From positions 1 to 50,986 of the forward strand of contig JAQUEZ010000025.1 in NCBI GenBank assembly GCA_028684915.1: a stretch of 50,986 bases of DNA, written 5' to 3'. The notes under the pieces are model-generated. The model was not told where the DNA came from, made no database searches, and was given only the letters and a program-made list of their open reading frames with translations. A program made the position numbers and the translations under genes. Position 1 is the stretch's first letter; each line of letters opens with the position of its first letter. Source of the stretch: Desulfobulbus sp. GTDB lineage: Bacteria > Desulfobacterota > Desulfobulbia > Desulfobulbales > Desulfobulbaceae. This document shows, in pieces, positions 15,596 through 25,815 of this stretch.

Positions 15596-16627
15596 ATGAC
15601 GACTAACAACCCGGTAATGACTATGCCTATCTCTGCTTTTTTTCCTACAACGTCCGCGCACAATATCGACGTCTTTAACGGCGATGCCGACGGTATCTGT
15701 GCCCTGCACCAATTGCGTCTGCATGCACCTTGCCCGCAAGCGCGTCTGGTGACCGGGGTGAAGCGGGATATTGCCTTGCTTTCCCGCCTGTTGGAAGAGC
15801 GGCAGAGCCGGATCACCGTGCTTGATATCTCCCTGGATCGTAACCGTGAGGCGCTGACGCAACTGCTTGATCAGGGCAACCAGGTCTTTTATGCCGATCA
15901 CCATTACAGTGGCAACATTCCCGTTGCCCAGGCTCTGGAAACCCATATCGATCCCTCGCCTTTGGTTTGTACCTCACTGATCATTGATGGATTGCTTGCG
16001 GGAAAGTATCGGCCTTGGGCTATTGTCGGTGCCTTTGGTGATAATATTGACGATGTGGCCACAAACTTGGCTGCCTCGCTTGAGTTGACTGATCAGGAGA
16101 TTGCCTCGTTGCGGGAGATCGGGCGATTGCTTAACTATAACGGCTACGGCATGGCCGAGTCCGATCTGCTTTTTTCTCCGGCTGAGCTTTTTCGGGAGGT
16201 GAGCCGATTTGCCGATCCGTTGGCAATGGAGCTGGGTTCAGCTGTACTTGCCCGCCTCCGTCAGGGGTATGGTGAGGATATGACTCGGGCGGCAGCCCTC
16301 ACCCCCTGTCACAGCTCCGCTTCCGGGCGGGTCTATTGTCTGCCCGAGGCCACCTGGGCCAAGCGGGTAGTTGGAGTTTTTGCCAATCAACTGGCTCGCG
16401 AACAGCCGGACATGGCCCATGCCACCCTTATTCCGCGAGTCGATGGCAGCTATCTGGTCAGTGTGCGTGCACCGCTGGCCACCCGTCAAGGGGCGGACGC
16501 CCTCTGTCGCCGTTTCGTCACCGGTGGTGGTCGAGCCGCTGCAGCTGGGATCAACGCCCTGCCGTCACAGCAGTTGGACGATTTTCTTGCCGCCTTTACC
16601 GCGCATTTTGCCGAACCCTTGCCCTAA
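15596..16627 (+). CDS. DHH-family phosphoesterase
   Basis: A 343-residue cytoplasmic protein. The metal-binding motifs of the DHH superfamily are present: FNGDADGICALH (Asp30, Asp32), VLDISLDRN, YADHHYSG (the DHH at 101-103) and GAFGDN. The C-terminal DHHA1-like part has the GGGRAAAAGIN glycine-rich motif. Relatives include RecJ, NrnA and inorganic pyrophosphatases; at this length an oligoribonuclease or cyclic-dinucleotide phosphodiesterase is most likely, though the substrate is unclear. The start is uncertain because ATG 15596 has no ribosome binding site; in-frame ATG codons follow at 15617 and 15623. The MltA-like gene starts one base after its stop. Confidence 0.85.
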   Translation: MTTNNPVMTMPISAFFPTTSAHNIDVFNGDADGICALHQLRLHAPCPQARLVTGVKRDIALLSRLLEERQSRITVLDISLDRNREALTQLLDQGNQVFYADHHYSGNIPVAQALETHIDPSPLVCTSLIIDGLLAGKYRPWAIVGAFGDNIDDVATNLAASLELTDQEIASLREIGRLLNYNGYGMAESDLLFSPAELFREVSRFADPLAMELGSAVLARLRQGYGEDMTRAAALTPCHSSASGRVYCLPEATWAKRVVGVFANQLAREQPDMAHATLIPRVDGSYLVSVRAPLATRQGADALCRRFVTGGGRAAAAGINALPSQQLDDFLAAFTAHFAEPLP

Positions 16628-16628
16628 A

Positions 16629-17843
16629 GTGGTTCTGGGCGCTGCTTCCTTCTTCCGCAGGCATGTAAGGCACGATGGCCCGGCGCAATTCGGGGCATCG
16701 TGCCGCCTCCTGGCTCAGGTGCTGCTCTGGGGCCTGGTGGTTCTCCTCATAGGGCTGCGTCCGGTTCAAGCTGCAGCGCCGCCTGTCGATGATCTGGATC
16801 GTCAGAGCCTGGTGCGAGCACTTGCCCGCAGTCTCAGCTACCTCGAATCGCGACCTTCGAAGACCAGGTACCACCTCGGCCCCAATGTCATGCCTGTGTC
16901 CCGCCTCCTTGACACCGTTCGTCATCTACATTATCTGGCCGCCTCCCGGCTCGATCCCGATGCCTTCCAGCAGCGGATTAGCGAAGATTTTGACCGGATC
17001 AGCCTGCTTACCCCGGAACGTCGTCTTTTGCTCACTGGCTATTATCAGCCCGTTTTCCATGGCAGTACGCATCAAGGGGCTCCTTTTCTCTATCCCCTGT
17101 ATCGCCTCCCCCAAGATATGGTGGTCAAGCCACAACCCGGAAAAAAGCCGATTATCGGCCGCTTGCACGAGGGGAGGTTGCATCCGTACTGGAGCCGACA
17201 GGAGATTGAGCAGAGGGCGCTCTTGCAGGGAGAGGAACTGGTCTGGTTGCGGGATCCCTTTGACGCCTTTACCCTGCATGTTCAGGGTTCCGGGATTCTT
17301 CGCTTGACCGACGGCAGTTTACGCGGGGTGCATTATGCCCAGAGCAACGGCCGAACCTACACCAGTGTGGGGAAATTCCTGGTGGCGACCGGGAGGATGC
17401 AACTGGCAGAGGTGACCATGGACAGTATTCGCCGCTACCTTGAACAGCATCCGCACGAGTTGGCGTTGATTCTGCACCAAAACGATTCGTTTATCTTTTT
17501 TGACTGGTGCCCACCCGGAGCCGCTGTCGGCAGTCTTCAACAGCCGTTGACGCCAGGCCGTTCGGTCGCTGCCGATCAGCGCATTTATCCACCGGGGTCG
17601 ATTTTGTGGGTGAAGAGCCGCAGGCCGACGGTGGCTCAAGGGGAGGTGGCCGCGTGGACGCCCATGCAGCGTTTGCTCACCGTCCAGGACACCGGATCAG
17701 CCATTCAAGGACCTGGGCGGTTGGATATCTTCTGGGGTACCGGTGAGCAGGCAGGGCTCGAGGCCGGACAGATGAAGGAAGCGGGTGAAGTTGTCCTGCT
17801 CCTGCTAAAAGAGTCGGTTGCTCCCTGTTCAGCCAGACGATGA
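16629..17843 (+). CDS. mltA: Membrane-bound lytic murein transglycosylase A-like protein
   Basis: A peptidoglycan lytic transglycosylase. I start it at GTG 16629, one base after the DHH stop; longer frames reaching back to 16371 overlap the DHH gene and are unlikely. The N-terminus then has a hydrophobic segment (LLWGLVVLLIGL) and a cleavage-like PVQA. The MltA core follows (LTGYYQPVF, RLPQDMV, RQEIEQRALL, VHVQGSG-type LHVQGSG), and the C-terminal 3D domain ends with VQDTGSAI and RLDIFWGTGEQA, which carry the three Asp that name it. No lipobox Cys is seen after the hydrophobic stretch, so it may be a soluble or signal-anchored form and not a lipoprotein. It ends overlapping the convergent kinase gene by 15 bases. 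Confidence 0.88.
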   Translation: MVLGAASFFRRHVRHDGPAQFGASCRLLAQVLLWGLVVLLIGLRPVQAAAPPVDDLDRQSLVRALARSLSYLESRPSKTRYHLGPNVMPVSRLLDTVRHLHYLAASRLDPDAFQQRISEDFDRISLLTPERRLLLTGYYQPVFHGSTHQGAPFLYPLYRLPQDMVVKPQPGKKPIIGRLHEGRLHPYWSRQEIEQRALLQGEELVWLRDPFDAFTLHVQGSGILRLTDGSLRGVHYAQSNGRTYTSVGKFLVATGRMQLAEVTMDSIRRYLEQHPHELALILHQNDSFIFFDWCPPGAAVGSLQQPLTPGRSVAADQRIYPPGSILWVKSRRPTVAQGEVAAWTPMQRLLTVQDTGSAIQGPGRLDIFWGTGEQAGLEAGQMKEAGEVVLLLLKESVAPCSARR

Positions 17844-20800
17844 TTCCGTCAGCACTTCTTGTAATTTTGCGGCCAAATCCCGTTTGGAAAAAGGCTTTTG
17901 CAGGAAGTGTACCCCCTGGTCGAGCACGCCATGATGGGCAATGACGTTGGCAGTGTAGCCGGACATGAAGACCTGGTGTATGTGGGGTACAAGGGGTTCC
18001 AATTTCTTGGCAAGTTCCTGCCCATTCATCCCCGGCATTACGACATCGGTGAGTAGAATGTCGATTTGATCGGGGTGCCTGGATGCCAACAGAATTGCCT
18101 CGTCAGGGGTGGTCGCCGCGAGCACGGAATAGCCCAGGCCCAGAAGAATCCGTTCGTTGAGTTCTAGCAGTGCCTGCTCGTCCTCGACCAGCAACACGGT
18201 AATGCCGGAGACCGGAAGGATGTCTGCCTGGGGATTTTCCGACTCGGTTTGCAACTCGCCGCCATAACGTGGCAGATAAATCTTAAAGGTCGAGCCCTGT
18301 CCGGGTTCGCTGTACACATGAATGAATCCGTTGTTCTGGCGAACAATGCCGTACACGGTTGCCAGGCCAAGGCCGGTACCTTCCCCCATCCTTTTTGTGG
18401 TAAAAAAAGGCTCAAAAATCTTATCCCGGGTTGCTCGATCCATGCCGCAACCGTTGTCGCTCACTGCAAGCAGGACATACTCGCCGGGAACGCACTCCAG
18501 GTGTTTGGCGCAGTAGTAGGCATCAAAGACGGCATTCTCGGTTTCAATGGTCAGTTTGCCTGTGCCCTCAATGGCATCACGGGCGTTGATGCAGAGATTG
18601 GCCAGCAGCTGATCCACCTGGGAAGGATCCATATTCACCGGCCAGAGTTGCCCGGCAGGTGACCAGGCTAAATCAATATCTTCACCGATAAGGCGCCGAA
18701 GCATCTTCAACAGCCCTTCCACCGTGGCGTTCATATCAAGAACCTTGGGTGAAATCGTTTGCTTGCGGGCAAAGGCCAACAATTGGCGGGTGAGATCCAC
18801 TGAGCGCTCGGCTGCTTTTTTGATATCCTGGAGATCTTTGCCTAGGGGCGCCTCTGGTTCGAGCTGATCTTCCATCAGATCAATACCGCCAAGGATAACG
18901 CTGAGCATATTATTGAAATCGTGGGCAATGCCGCCGGCAAGTCGGCCCACCGACTCCATTTTCTGCGCCTGATTCAGTTGTTCCTGCAGAGTTTTTTGCG
19001 CCTCTTCCGCCTGTTTACGCGGGGTTATATCACGATAAATGGTTTGATTGATGAGTTGCAGCCCGAGCTTGGCCATACTGCCGGTGACCTCGACCCAGCG
19101 CATCTCGCCATCCTTGCGCAGGACGCGAAATTCATAGCGAACAGTGTTGATCCGCCCGTCCATTCGGTCTTTAAGACTGGCCTGAACGATGGGGCGATCC
19201 TCGGGGAAAATCATCTTCCACACCTGGTCGCCGGTCATGGCTCTCGTTTCTGCCTCGGTATAGCCGAACAGCTCGACAAAGGCTTGATTGACAGTGCGAA
19301 TTTGGGGCGGAAAACCCTCCATGATGGCGATGGCATCCATGGATTGGTTAAAGAGCGTTCGATATCGCATCTCCGAGTCACGCAGGGTCTCTTCTGTCTT
19401 TTTGCGTTCAGTGATATCCTGCACCGTACCGATCAGGCTGTGCACGGTCCCATCCTTACCGGGGAGAGCCTCTCCCCGTATCGTCACCCAACGATGGCTG
19501 CCATCGGTTCGGATCACCTCGGCATCACAGATGTAACTTTTTCCTGTCTGCAGGCATCGTTGTACAGCCTTATTGAGGGAAATCCAGCTATCGCCTGAAA
19601 AGTACTGCTCTTCCTCAGGATATCGAGCCGGCGGCAGATGGGGATCGCGGCCGTAGATGCGATAGACCTCCTCGGACCATGTATGGATATCTTCCAGGAC
19701 CTGCCACCGCCAGTTCCCGATTTCGGCCAATCGTTGCGCCTCTTTGAGTGCCTGTTCGCTGGCCCGGAGGGCCTCTTCGGCCGCTTTCCGTTCGGTAATG
19801 TCCTGGAGCGCGCCGTAAAGGTAAATAATTTTCCCATTCTCTACGACCGGCTCGCACTGGGTTCGTACCCATTTGCGTACCTCCTTGGCCGTAATCATCT
19901 CCAGTTCCAAATCATAAGGCTGCCCGTGGTTGACAGCTGCCTGGAGAGCCTGCTCAATGCGCCGGCGGTGTTCTCCTTGGAAATAGGTGAGTCCCTGTAA
20001 AGCACTGATCTCCTCATCCGGGGCAAGATCGTGGATGCGGGCACATTCTTCGGTCCAGGAACCTTTCAGGGTTTGCGGATCAAATTCCCAACCGCCGACT
20101 TTGGCCAGGCGGCTTGTGCGTTGGAGCATAAGGCGGTTGTGATGCAGCTGCTCTTCGTCACGTCGCTGTTGGGTGATGTCACGGGAGATCCCAAATAATC
20201 CGTTCACCTGGCCGTTGCGGTCACGCAGTACCCCTTTGGCCACCAGGAAGTAGAGGGTGTCCCCCTTGAGGGTGATCAAGTTTTCCTCATGGTGGCTGGT
20301 CAGGCCTGAGTCCATGATGGCCCGATCACGCTCGATCAACTCCTGAGCCACAGCCTCGGGAAAGACCTGAGAGTCGTCGTGGCCGAGTATTTCCGAATTT
20401 TTTTTGCCCAAAAACTGACGAGCCGCCTGATTGCAGAAGAGGTAGCGCCCGGCCCGATCTTTGACAAAAATGGCGTCGCTGGTGGAGTCGAGCAGTGCAT
20501 GGATCAGTTGTTCCTGCTGGGATTGGGCATTATCGATACGAGCCGTCCGATAGAGGAGAAAAAAAGCAGCAAGCAGGAAAAAAAACCAGAATGCCAGGCC
20601 GACCTGTTGTTCCAATTTCGCTTTGGCAACGACCTGGGCTAGGGTGCGGGCGAGCTCGGTTTCGAGGGTGTCGCCGATCTGGCTCAATTCGTGGAATTTT
20701 TTGCGTTGCTCGATCTGGAGTGCATTGCGATTGTTGTTCGCATCCATCAGGGCGCGGACCGTTTGATCCAGGCGGTGCAAGGACTCGGCATAGGATTGGA

Positions 20801-21161
20801 GGAGCAAGCGAATAGATCCGGAGGGCGGGACGGCAGGGATTCCCACCAGGGTGCTGCGTCCTTCGAGACAATCCCTGAGCTTGAGCATGGCAGTATTCAG
20901 GGCCACAGTGATGTCCTGATCGGGGACCACTTCTCCGGCCAGGTGCCGATTGAGCCGCAGGAGGGCGATGTTGATCGACTGTCGAGCCTGCTGCAAATTA
21001 TCGTTCAGGGCGATGTGTTGGGGATAGGCTGTACGACTGAGATGTCCGGTCCACCAGAGCATCAGCGAGGAGATCAGGGCGATGGCTCCAAGAAAGAGCA
21101 TGGCGCGTTCGCTGCGAAACATGGAGGCCTGGGTGCCGGGCTGTACGGGTGAAGACGTCAT
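17829..21161 (-). CDS. Multi-PAS hybrid sensor histidine kinase
   Basis: A 1110-residue inner-membrane kinase. Two membrane segments (about 20-40 and 187-205) enclose a helical periplasmic sensor of ~150 residues. Four PAS domains follow, near 215-335, 345-460, 470-590 and 597-715, each ended by an ITxRK-type PAC motif (for example [12 protein letters not shown]). The phosphoacceptor is His747 in [11 protein letters not shown], followed by an HATPase with DNGCGMD and [16 protein letters not shown]-terminal receiver domain has its Asp near 1039 in [12 protein letters not shown] and the Lys in FLQKPF. Its ATG overlaps the stop of the upstream substrate-binding gene by one base (TAATG), so the two are coupled and probably form one sensory unit. 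No dedicated response regulator is adjacent. Confidence 0.92.
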   Translation of the reverse strand: MTSSPVQPGTQASMFRSERAMLFLGAIALISSLMLWWTGHLSRTAYPQHIALNDNLQQARQSINIALLRLNRHLAGEVVPDQDITVALNTAMLKLRDCLEGRSTLVGIPAVPPSGSIRLLLQSYAESLHRLDQTVRALMDANNNRNALQIEQRKKFHELSQIGDTLETELARTLAQVVAKAKLEQQVGLAFWFFFLLAAFFLLYRTARIDNAQSQQEQLIHALLDSTSDAIFVKDRAGRYLFCNQAARQFLGKKNSEILGHDDSQVFPEAVAQELIERDRAIMDSGLTSHHEENLITLKGDTLYFLVAKGVLRDRNGQVNGLFGISRDITQQRRDEEQLHHNRLMLQRTSRLAKVGGWEFDPQTLKGSWTEECARIHDLAPDEEISALQGLTYFQGEHRRRIEQALQAAVNHGQPYDLELEMITAKEVRKWVRTQCEPVVENGKIIYLYGALQDITERKAAEEALRASEQALKEAQRLAEIGNWRWQVLEDIHTWSEEVYRIYGRDPHLPPARYPEEEQYFSGDSWISLNKAVQRCLQTGKSYICDAEVIRTDGSHRWVTIRGEALPGKDGTVHSLIGTVQDITERKKTEETLRDSEMRYRTLFNQSMDAIAIMEGFPPQIRTVNQAFVELFGYTEAETRAMTGDQVWKMIFPEDRPIVQASLKDRMDGRINTVRYEFRVLRKDGEMRWVEVTGSMAKLGLQLINQTIYRDITPRKQAEEAQKTLQEQLNQAQKMESVGRLAGGIAHDFNNMLSVILGGIDLMEDQLEPEAPLGKDLQDIKKAAERSVDLTRQLLAFARKQTISPKVLDMNATVEGLLKMLRRLIGEDIDLAWSPAGQLWPVNMDPSQVDQLLANLCINARDAIEGTGKLTIETENAVFDAYYCAKHLECVPGEYVLLAVSDNGCGMDRATRDKIFEPFFTTKRMGEGTGLGLATVYGIVRQNNGFIHVYSEPGQGSTFKIYLPRYGGELQTESENPQADILPVSGITVLLVEDEQALLELNERILLGLGYSVLAATTPDEAILLASRHPDQIDILLTDVVMPGMNGQELAKKLEPLVPHIHQVFMSGYTANVIAHHGVLDQGVHFLQKPFSKRDLAAKLQEVLTESSSG

Positions 21162-22084
21162 TAATGGTTCCCCCGTTGACGAAGGTCGCTTGCTCCAGGA
21201 AGATCCTCTGGGTCTAGTCCCAGGGATTGGAGTAGCAGCACGTGTTGATGCGAACCTAGAAAGATGTGTAGTGCCTGGTCAAATTGCAAACGGAGTTTAT
21301 TATCCTGCTTGCGAAAGGCAAAGGCCCCGCAACCCGGTGGCGAATAGGCTGCTGCAAAGGGGAGTACTCGTTGCAGATCGGGGTTGGCGGCTGCCAAGCG
21401 GCGAATAGTCGGCGCACTGAGGGACAAGCCGTCGGCTAAACCGGAACGTATAGCCTGGAGCGCCAGTTCCATATTTGGATAGGCAATAATGCGTTCTGCG
21501 GGGACTCCCGCATGTTGGGCCTCGTTCTGTTCTACGGCCCCGTGTATAACGGCCAGGCGAACGCCTTCGTGCAGGGCAATGTCTCGGTAGCTGTGCAAAT
21601 CCAAGGGGTTGCCCCGGCGAACCAGGAGCGCCGGTTCCACGCAAAGTGATGGGGAGGTGAAGGAAACCTGCTTTTGCCGATCCGGTCGGATAAACAGACC
21701 GCTGGCAATCTGGTCGAAACGGCCGGCGCAGAGTTGGGGGATGAGGGAGGCAAAGTCGGTCCGCACCCATTCAATGTGCTGGATTCCCAGCTGTTGCCAC
21801 ACCGCCCTAGCCACTTCCGGTGACTCTCCACCGACGCGGCCTTGTGTCTCTTCAAAGGCAAAAGGGGGCTCCACCGCATACCCAATGCGGACCACCCCGG
21901 TACGGGCGATACGAGCCGCCGTTGATTGGTTGGTATCAATTAAAGAACCTATACCGGTCAATATTGCCAAGATGAGTAGGGCAATGGCAAGGCGAACCGG
22001 CCAATGGGTTAGGATCGACTCTTGAGCGGAAAGCCATTGTGTGCCGATGTGCTTTTCCTTGGCGCGTTTTTTCGGGACCATCAT
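21161..22084 (-). CDS. Membrane-anchored family 3 substrate-binding protein
   Basis: A 307-residue protein of the SBP_bac_3 family that binds amino acids or similar small solutes. A single hydrophobic segment near 30-48 (LAIALLILAILTGIGSLI) lacks a clear cleavage site, so it is likely a signal anchor holding the binding domain in the periplasm. Family motifs: VVRIGYAVEPPFAFE, ESPEVARAV, RFDQIASGLFIRPDRQKQVSFTSP and the later QAIRSGLADGLSL. No ABC permease or ATPase lies nearby; its stop overlaps the kinase start, which suggests it is the sensory partner of the kinase rather than part of a transporter. Confidence 0.85.
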   Translation of the reverse strand: MMVPKKRAKEKHIGTQWLSAQESILTHWPVRLAIALLILAILTGIGSLIDTNQSTAARIARTGVVRIGYAVEPPFAFEETQGRVGGESPEVARAVWQQLGIQHIEWVRTDFASLIPQLCAGRFDQIASGLFIRPDRQKQVSFTSPSLCVEPALLVRRGNPLDLHSYRDIALHEGVRLAVIHGAVEQNEAQHAGVPAERIIAYPNMELALQAIRSGLADGLSLSAPTIRRLAAANPDLQRVLPFAAAYSPPGCGAFAFRKQDNKLRLQFDQALHIFLGSHQHVLLLQSLGLDPEDLPGASDLRQRGNH

Positions 22085-22107
22085 TCTTTCCTTTGGCTGT
22101 CAATGAG

Positions 22108-22143
22108 GATGGCCTGGTAAAAAAAAATCAAAATCCAAGAAGT
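22108..22143 (+). repeat. Fragment of dispersed repeat type 2
   Basis: GATGGCCTGGTAAAAA followed by TCAAAATCCAAGAAGTTACG resembles the beginning of the repeats at 27207-27301 and 50689-50791. Beyond about 22145 similarity fades. Confidence 0.45.
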
Positions 22144-22256
22144 TACGTGTCGTTAAGCGCGTACGTTTTGAAGATGAAAACGTCTAGCTCGTGCTTGGCT
22201 GTTTTAGGCAAAATCAGGCGAGTACAGCGGGCTCTATCCGCCTTGTCAGGTGCTGG

Positions 22257-22610
22257 TTATCGGGCCAGGGGCTCTGATTTAGGAGGGAGAGTCTTTGGGT
22301 CTGGTTGGTCGAAATGGCCCAGTGGTCGTTTGAAGGTGTAGGAGGCGGGCGCGGCCACCAGGTTGTTCCAGGCCTCTCCGGCATTGCCTCCGAGGAGCGA
22401 GAAAGGCGAGGAGACCAGGAATAGGGCAAACCCTGTGACGGTTGCCGCAGCGCCCACCGGCCGGGCGAGTGCCAGGTCGGTGGTCATCATTAATCCGGGA
22501 TCGTTGGGCAGGGTGGGGTCTTTTTCTTGGGCAAATCCGTAGCAGGGGAAGCTGCCCAGGGCGATCAGGGTTGCAGCCAGTAAGGGCAATAGTGGACGAT
22601 TCCTGTTCAT
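22257..22610 (-). CDS. Small exported protein next to the RND pump
   Basis: A 117-residue protein with a signal-like N-terminus (LLPLLAATLIALGSFPCYGF), a second hydrophobic stretch (VGAAATVTGFALFLVSSPF), then a conserved-looking GGNAGEAWNNLVAAP and TFKRPLG. I associate this pattern with small proteins often labelled multidrug transporter in proteobacteria, though no activity is known for them. It has a GGAGG-like site before the ATG and lies 118 bases downstream of the RND gene on the same strand, beyond a terminator-like palindrome. Confidence 0.6.
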   Translation of the reverse strand: MNRNRPLLPLLAATLIALGSFPCYGFAQEKDPTLPNDPGLMMTTDLALARPVGAAATVTGFALFLVSSPFSLLGGNAGEAWNNLVAAPASYTFKRPLGHFDQPDPKTLPPKSEPLAR

Positions 22611-22664
22611 ACGACCTCCCGTAATTTTGCTTGGTTAGCGTATTTTACCATCTGAGCCATAAAA

Positions 22665-22687
22665 GATGGACTCTTTACGAGTCCATC
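22665..22687 (-). terminator. Palindromic repeat end acting as terminator
   Basis: GATGGACT and AGTCCATC enclose seven bases; on the minus strand it is followed by TTTTA. It is the end hairpin of dispersed repeat type 1, here lying after the RND gene and probably serving as its terminator. Confidence 0.5.
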
Positions 22688-22728
22688 AGGCCTGGTTTGA
22701 GCTGAAAAATGTTGCCTTCACTGCTTGG

Positions 22729-25700
22729 TTATACGCGCTGTTTGTGTTTTCGCCCCTCGGCATGATCCTTGGCGACCAGCATGTAGATCGAGGGAATGAC
22801 AAACAGGGTGAACAGCGAGCCGATGGCCATACCGCCCACTAGGACCAGACCGATTGAATTTCGTGCGGCTGCACCGGCTCCGGTGACCAGGGTCAGCGGA
22901 AAATGTCCGGCAATAGTGGCGCCGGTGGTCATCAGGATCGGGCGTAGTCGGGTCATAGCTGCCTCGAGCACTGCTTCGCGTTTGCTCAAACCCTGCAACT
23001 GCAGTTTGTTGGCAAATTCAACGATGAGGATGCCATTTTTGGAGACCAGTCCTACGAGGGTCACCAGTCCTACCTGGGAGTAGATGTTGAGCGAGGTGGT
23101 CCAGCCGGTGGTGAAGAAAGGGACATTGGGATCCGGCATCTTGAGGAAGGTGAAGACCAATGCACCGAACATGGCCAGGGGCACGGAGCCCGCCAGGATA
23201 ACGAATGGATCGCGGAAGCTGTTGAACTGTGCAGCCAGGACGAGGAAAATCAGCACGATTGCCAGACCAAAGGCCTGGATAAAGGTATTGCCCTCCACTC
23301 GCAACTGGCGGGATTCACCGGTGTAGTCGAGAGTATACCCCTGGGGGAGAATCTTGGCGGCCTCATCCTCCAGAAACCGCAGGGCCTCATCCAGCGGCCG
23401 TACCGGATAACTGCTGAGGGTAACCGCATTGAGTTGCTGAAAGCGGTTGAGCGAACGGGCCACGGTGGAGTCCTTGATGGTGGCAATGGTGGAGAGTGGC
23501 ACCAGTTGTCCGGCGGGACCGGAGACGTACATTTTGCCCAACTGCTCCGGGTTGAGCCGGTCGACTCGCATTACCTGTGGTACCACCTTATAGCTGCGCC
23601 CAGCAATGTTGAACCGGTTAACGTAGTTGCCGCCGAGCATGGTCCCCAGGTCACCGCCTACCTGTTGCAGGTTGAGGCCGAGGTCGGCCACCTTGTCGCG
23701 GTCCAACACCAACTCCGACTGGGGCTGGTCGATCTTGACGTCGATCAGCGGCGGAAAGGCAAACATTTTACTTTTAATTGCCGCCAATTGAATCTGTTTG
23801 GCAAAGCCAAGAATTTGGTCCAAATCGGCGGTGGAGGCGATGACGAACTCCACCGGGAACTGACCGCCGCCAGGAAGGGCTGGGGGGGTGACCGGCAACA
23901 CCCTGATACCCGGAATGGCGTGCAGCTTCATCGCCACCTCGGGCATGATCTCGAAGATGGTCCGTTCCCGCTGTTGCCAGGGCTTGACCACCATGCCGCT
24001 GAAGCCGGAGTTTGGCTGGGTGAGTTGGAAAACGAAGTCGGTTTCCTTCACGCTTTGGAAGACTTTGTTCACAGCTGCGGTGTAAAAACTATTTTGATCC
24101 AGGGTGGAGTTGGCAGCGGAATCGATGATGCCGAAAATAACCCCCTGGTCCTCGGTGGGGGCCAACTCTTTGGCAGACATCGTGAACATTGGCACCGTCA
24201 GTAGGCCAAGGACAATCCAGACCAGGTAGACCGCAGGCCGGTTATCAAGGGTACGGTTGAGCCAGCGACCGTAGGCGCTGCGGAGACGTTTGAAGTCACG
24301 CTCGATCCGTCCGGCCAAGCCCTGCTCGGTCATGCCAGCCTTGAGCAAGCGTGAGGACATCATCGGCGACAGGGTTAAGGCGACTACGCCGGAGATAGTG
24401 ACCGCTCCGGCGAGGGTAAAGGCGAACTCGCGAAAAAGAGCACCGGTCAGGCCGCCCTGGAGACCGATTGGGGCATAGACCGCTGCTAAGGTGATGGTCA
24501 TCGAGATCAACGGGCTGACCAGTTCTCGACCGCTAAGCAGGGCCGCATCCATGGGAGATTTGCCCTCGCTGAGGTGGCGTTCGACGTTCTCCACCACCAC
24601 GATGGCATCATCGACCACCAGTCCCACCGAGAGGACGATGGCCAGCAGGGTGAGCAGATTGATCGTGAAGCCGAAGACCTGCATTAAGAAGAGGGCGCCG
24701 ATCAGCGACATGGGGATAGTCACCACCGGGATGAGTGCCGAGCGCAGGGAGCCGAGGAAAAGGAAGATAATGATCGCCACGATCAGCAGCGTCTCGCTCA
24801 GCGTCTTGACCACCTCTTTGATGGCATTGTTGATGTAGTCGGTGCCGTCATAGGCAACCCGCGCGGTCAACCCGTTGGGTAGCTGTTGGTTGATTGCGGC
24901 CATCTCTTTGCGCACCAGCTTGATCACATCGAGCGAGTTGGCGTTGGGCAGAGGCCAGATTCCCATAAATACGGCAGTCTGGCCGGAGAACTGGACCTCG
25001 GTGTCATAATCTTCAGCCCCGAGCGACACCCGGGCCACGTCCTCGATGCGGACAAGGGCGCCCCCATCTTCACGAATGACCAGTCGCTTGAAATCCTCAA
25101 TCGAACGCATGTCGGTGTTGGCAGTCAGGTTGACTTCGACCAGCGACCCCTTGGTCTTGCCGACCGCGGCGAGGAAGTTGTTACTCGTCAAGGCCTGGCG
25201 AATCTGGGCAGGGCTAACGTTAAACGCTGCCATCCGGGCAGGGTCGAGCCAGATGCGCATGGCAAAGGTTCGGCCGCCGAGCACATCCGCCCGCTGCACG
25301 CCCGCAAGGGCGGAGAGCCGTGGTTGGATCACCCGCACCAGATAATCGGTGATCTCGTTTTGTTTGAGTTTATCCGAGGTGAAGCTGAGGTAGGCTGAGG
25401 CAAATTCGGAATCCGCCGACTCCACGTTGATCACCGGAATTTCAGCCTCAGGCGGCATGTCGCCACGCACCTGATCTACCTTGGAGCTGATCTCGGAGAG
25501 CGCCTTGATCGGATCGTAGTTGAGGCGCAGGCGAGCGGTAATCACCGATACTCCCAGGGAACTCTTCGATTGGAGGTAATCGATGCCGTCGGCAGCTGCA
25601 ATGGCGCGTTCCAGCGGGGTGGTGATGAAGCCGCGCACCAGGTCGGCGCTGGCACCGGTATAGACTGTGGTGATCGTGACTGCCGCGTTGTCACTGCGCG

Positions 25701-25812
25701 GATACTGGCGGACGCTGAGCGAGCCGATAGCCTGGAGTCCGGCAATAAGGATCAGCAGACTGGTGACTAGGGCCAGAACCGGCCGCTCGACAAAGAGATC
25801 GGTAAATTTCAT
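22729..25812 (-). CDS. RND efflux pump inner-membrane transporter (HAE1/AcrB type)
   Basis: A 1027-residue proton-driven transporter. It has the expected HAE1 layout: TM1 at the start (FVERPVLALVTSLLILIAG), a large periplasmic domain, TM2-6 (with SVGLVVDDAIVVVENVERHL, TM4, including the Asp pair of the proton relay), a second periplasmic domain after TM7, and TM8-12 (LVGLVSKNGILIVEFAN at TM10, with the conserved Lys). Length matches the family. The adaptor gene ends three bases upstream; no TolC-like gene is in the window, so the outer-membrane channel must come from elsewhere. The substrate is unknown. Confidence 0.95.
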   Translation of the reverse strand: MKFTDLFVERPVLALVTSLLILIAGLQAIGSLSVRQYPRSDNAAVTITTVYTGASADLVRGFITTPLERAIAAADGIDYLQSKSSLGVSVITARLRLNYDPIKALSEISSKVDQVRGDMPPEAEIPVINVESADSEFASAYLSFTSDKLKQNEITDYLVRVIQPRLSALAGVQRADVLGGRTFAMRIWLDPARMAAFNVSPAQIRQALTSNNFLAAVGKTKGSLVEVNLTANTDMRSIEDFKRLVIREDGGALVRIEDVARVSLGAEDYDTEVQFSGQTAVFMGIWPLPNANSLDVIKLVRKEMAAINQQLPNGLTARVAYDGTDYINNAIKEVVKTLSETLLIVAIIIFLFLGSLRSALIPVVTIPMSLIGALFLMQVFGFTINLLTLLAIVLSVGLVVDDAIVVVENVERHLSEGKSPMDAALLSGRELVSPLISMTITLAAVYAPIGLQGGLTGALFREFAFTLAGAVTISGVVALTLSPMMSSRLLKAGMTEQGLAGRIERDFKRLRSAYGRWLNRTLDNRPAVYLVWIVLGLLTVPMFTMSAKELAPTEDQGVIFGIIDSAANSTLDQNSFYTAAVNKVFQSVKETDFVFQLTQPNSGFSGMVVKPWQQRERTIFEIMPEVAMKLHAIPGIRVLPVTPPALPGGGQFPVEFVIASTADLDQILGFAKQIQLAAIKSKMFAFPPLIDVKIDQPQSELVLDRDKVADLGLNLQQVGGDLGTMLGGNYVNRFNIAGRSYKVVPQVMRVDRLNPEQLGKMYVSGPAGQLVPLSTIATIKDSTVARSLNRFQQLNAVTLSSYPVRPLDEALRFLEDEAAKILPQGYTLDYTGESRQLRVEGNTFIQAFGLAIVLIFLVLAAQFNSFRDPFVILAGSVPLAMFGALVFTFLKMPDPNVPFFTTGWTTSLNIYSQVGLVTLVGLVSKNGILIVEFANKLQLQGLSKREAVLEAAMTRLRPILMTTGATIAGHFPLTLVTGAGAAARNSIGLVLVGGMAIGSLFTLFVIPSIYMLVAKDHAEGRKHKQRV

Positions 25813-25815
25813 GGC

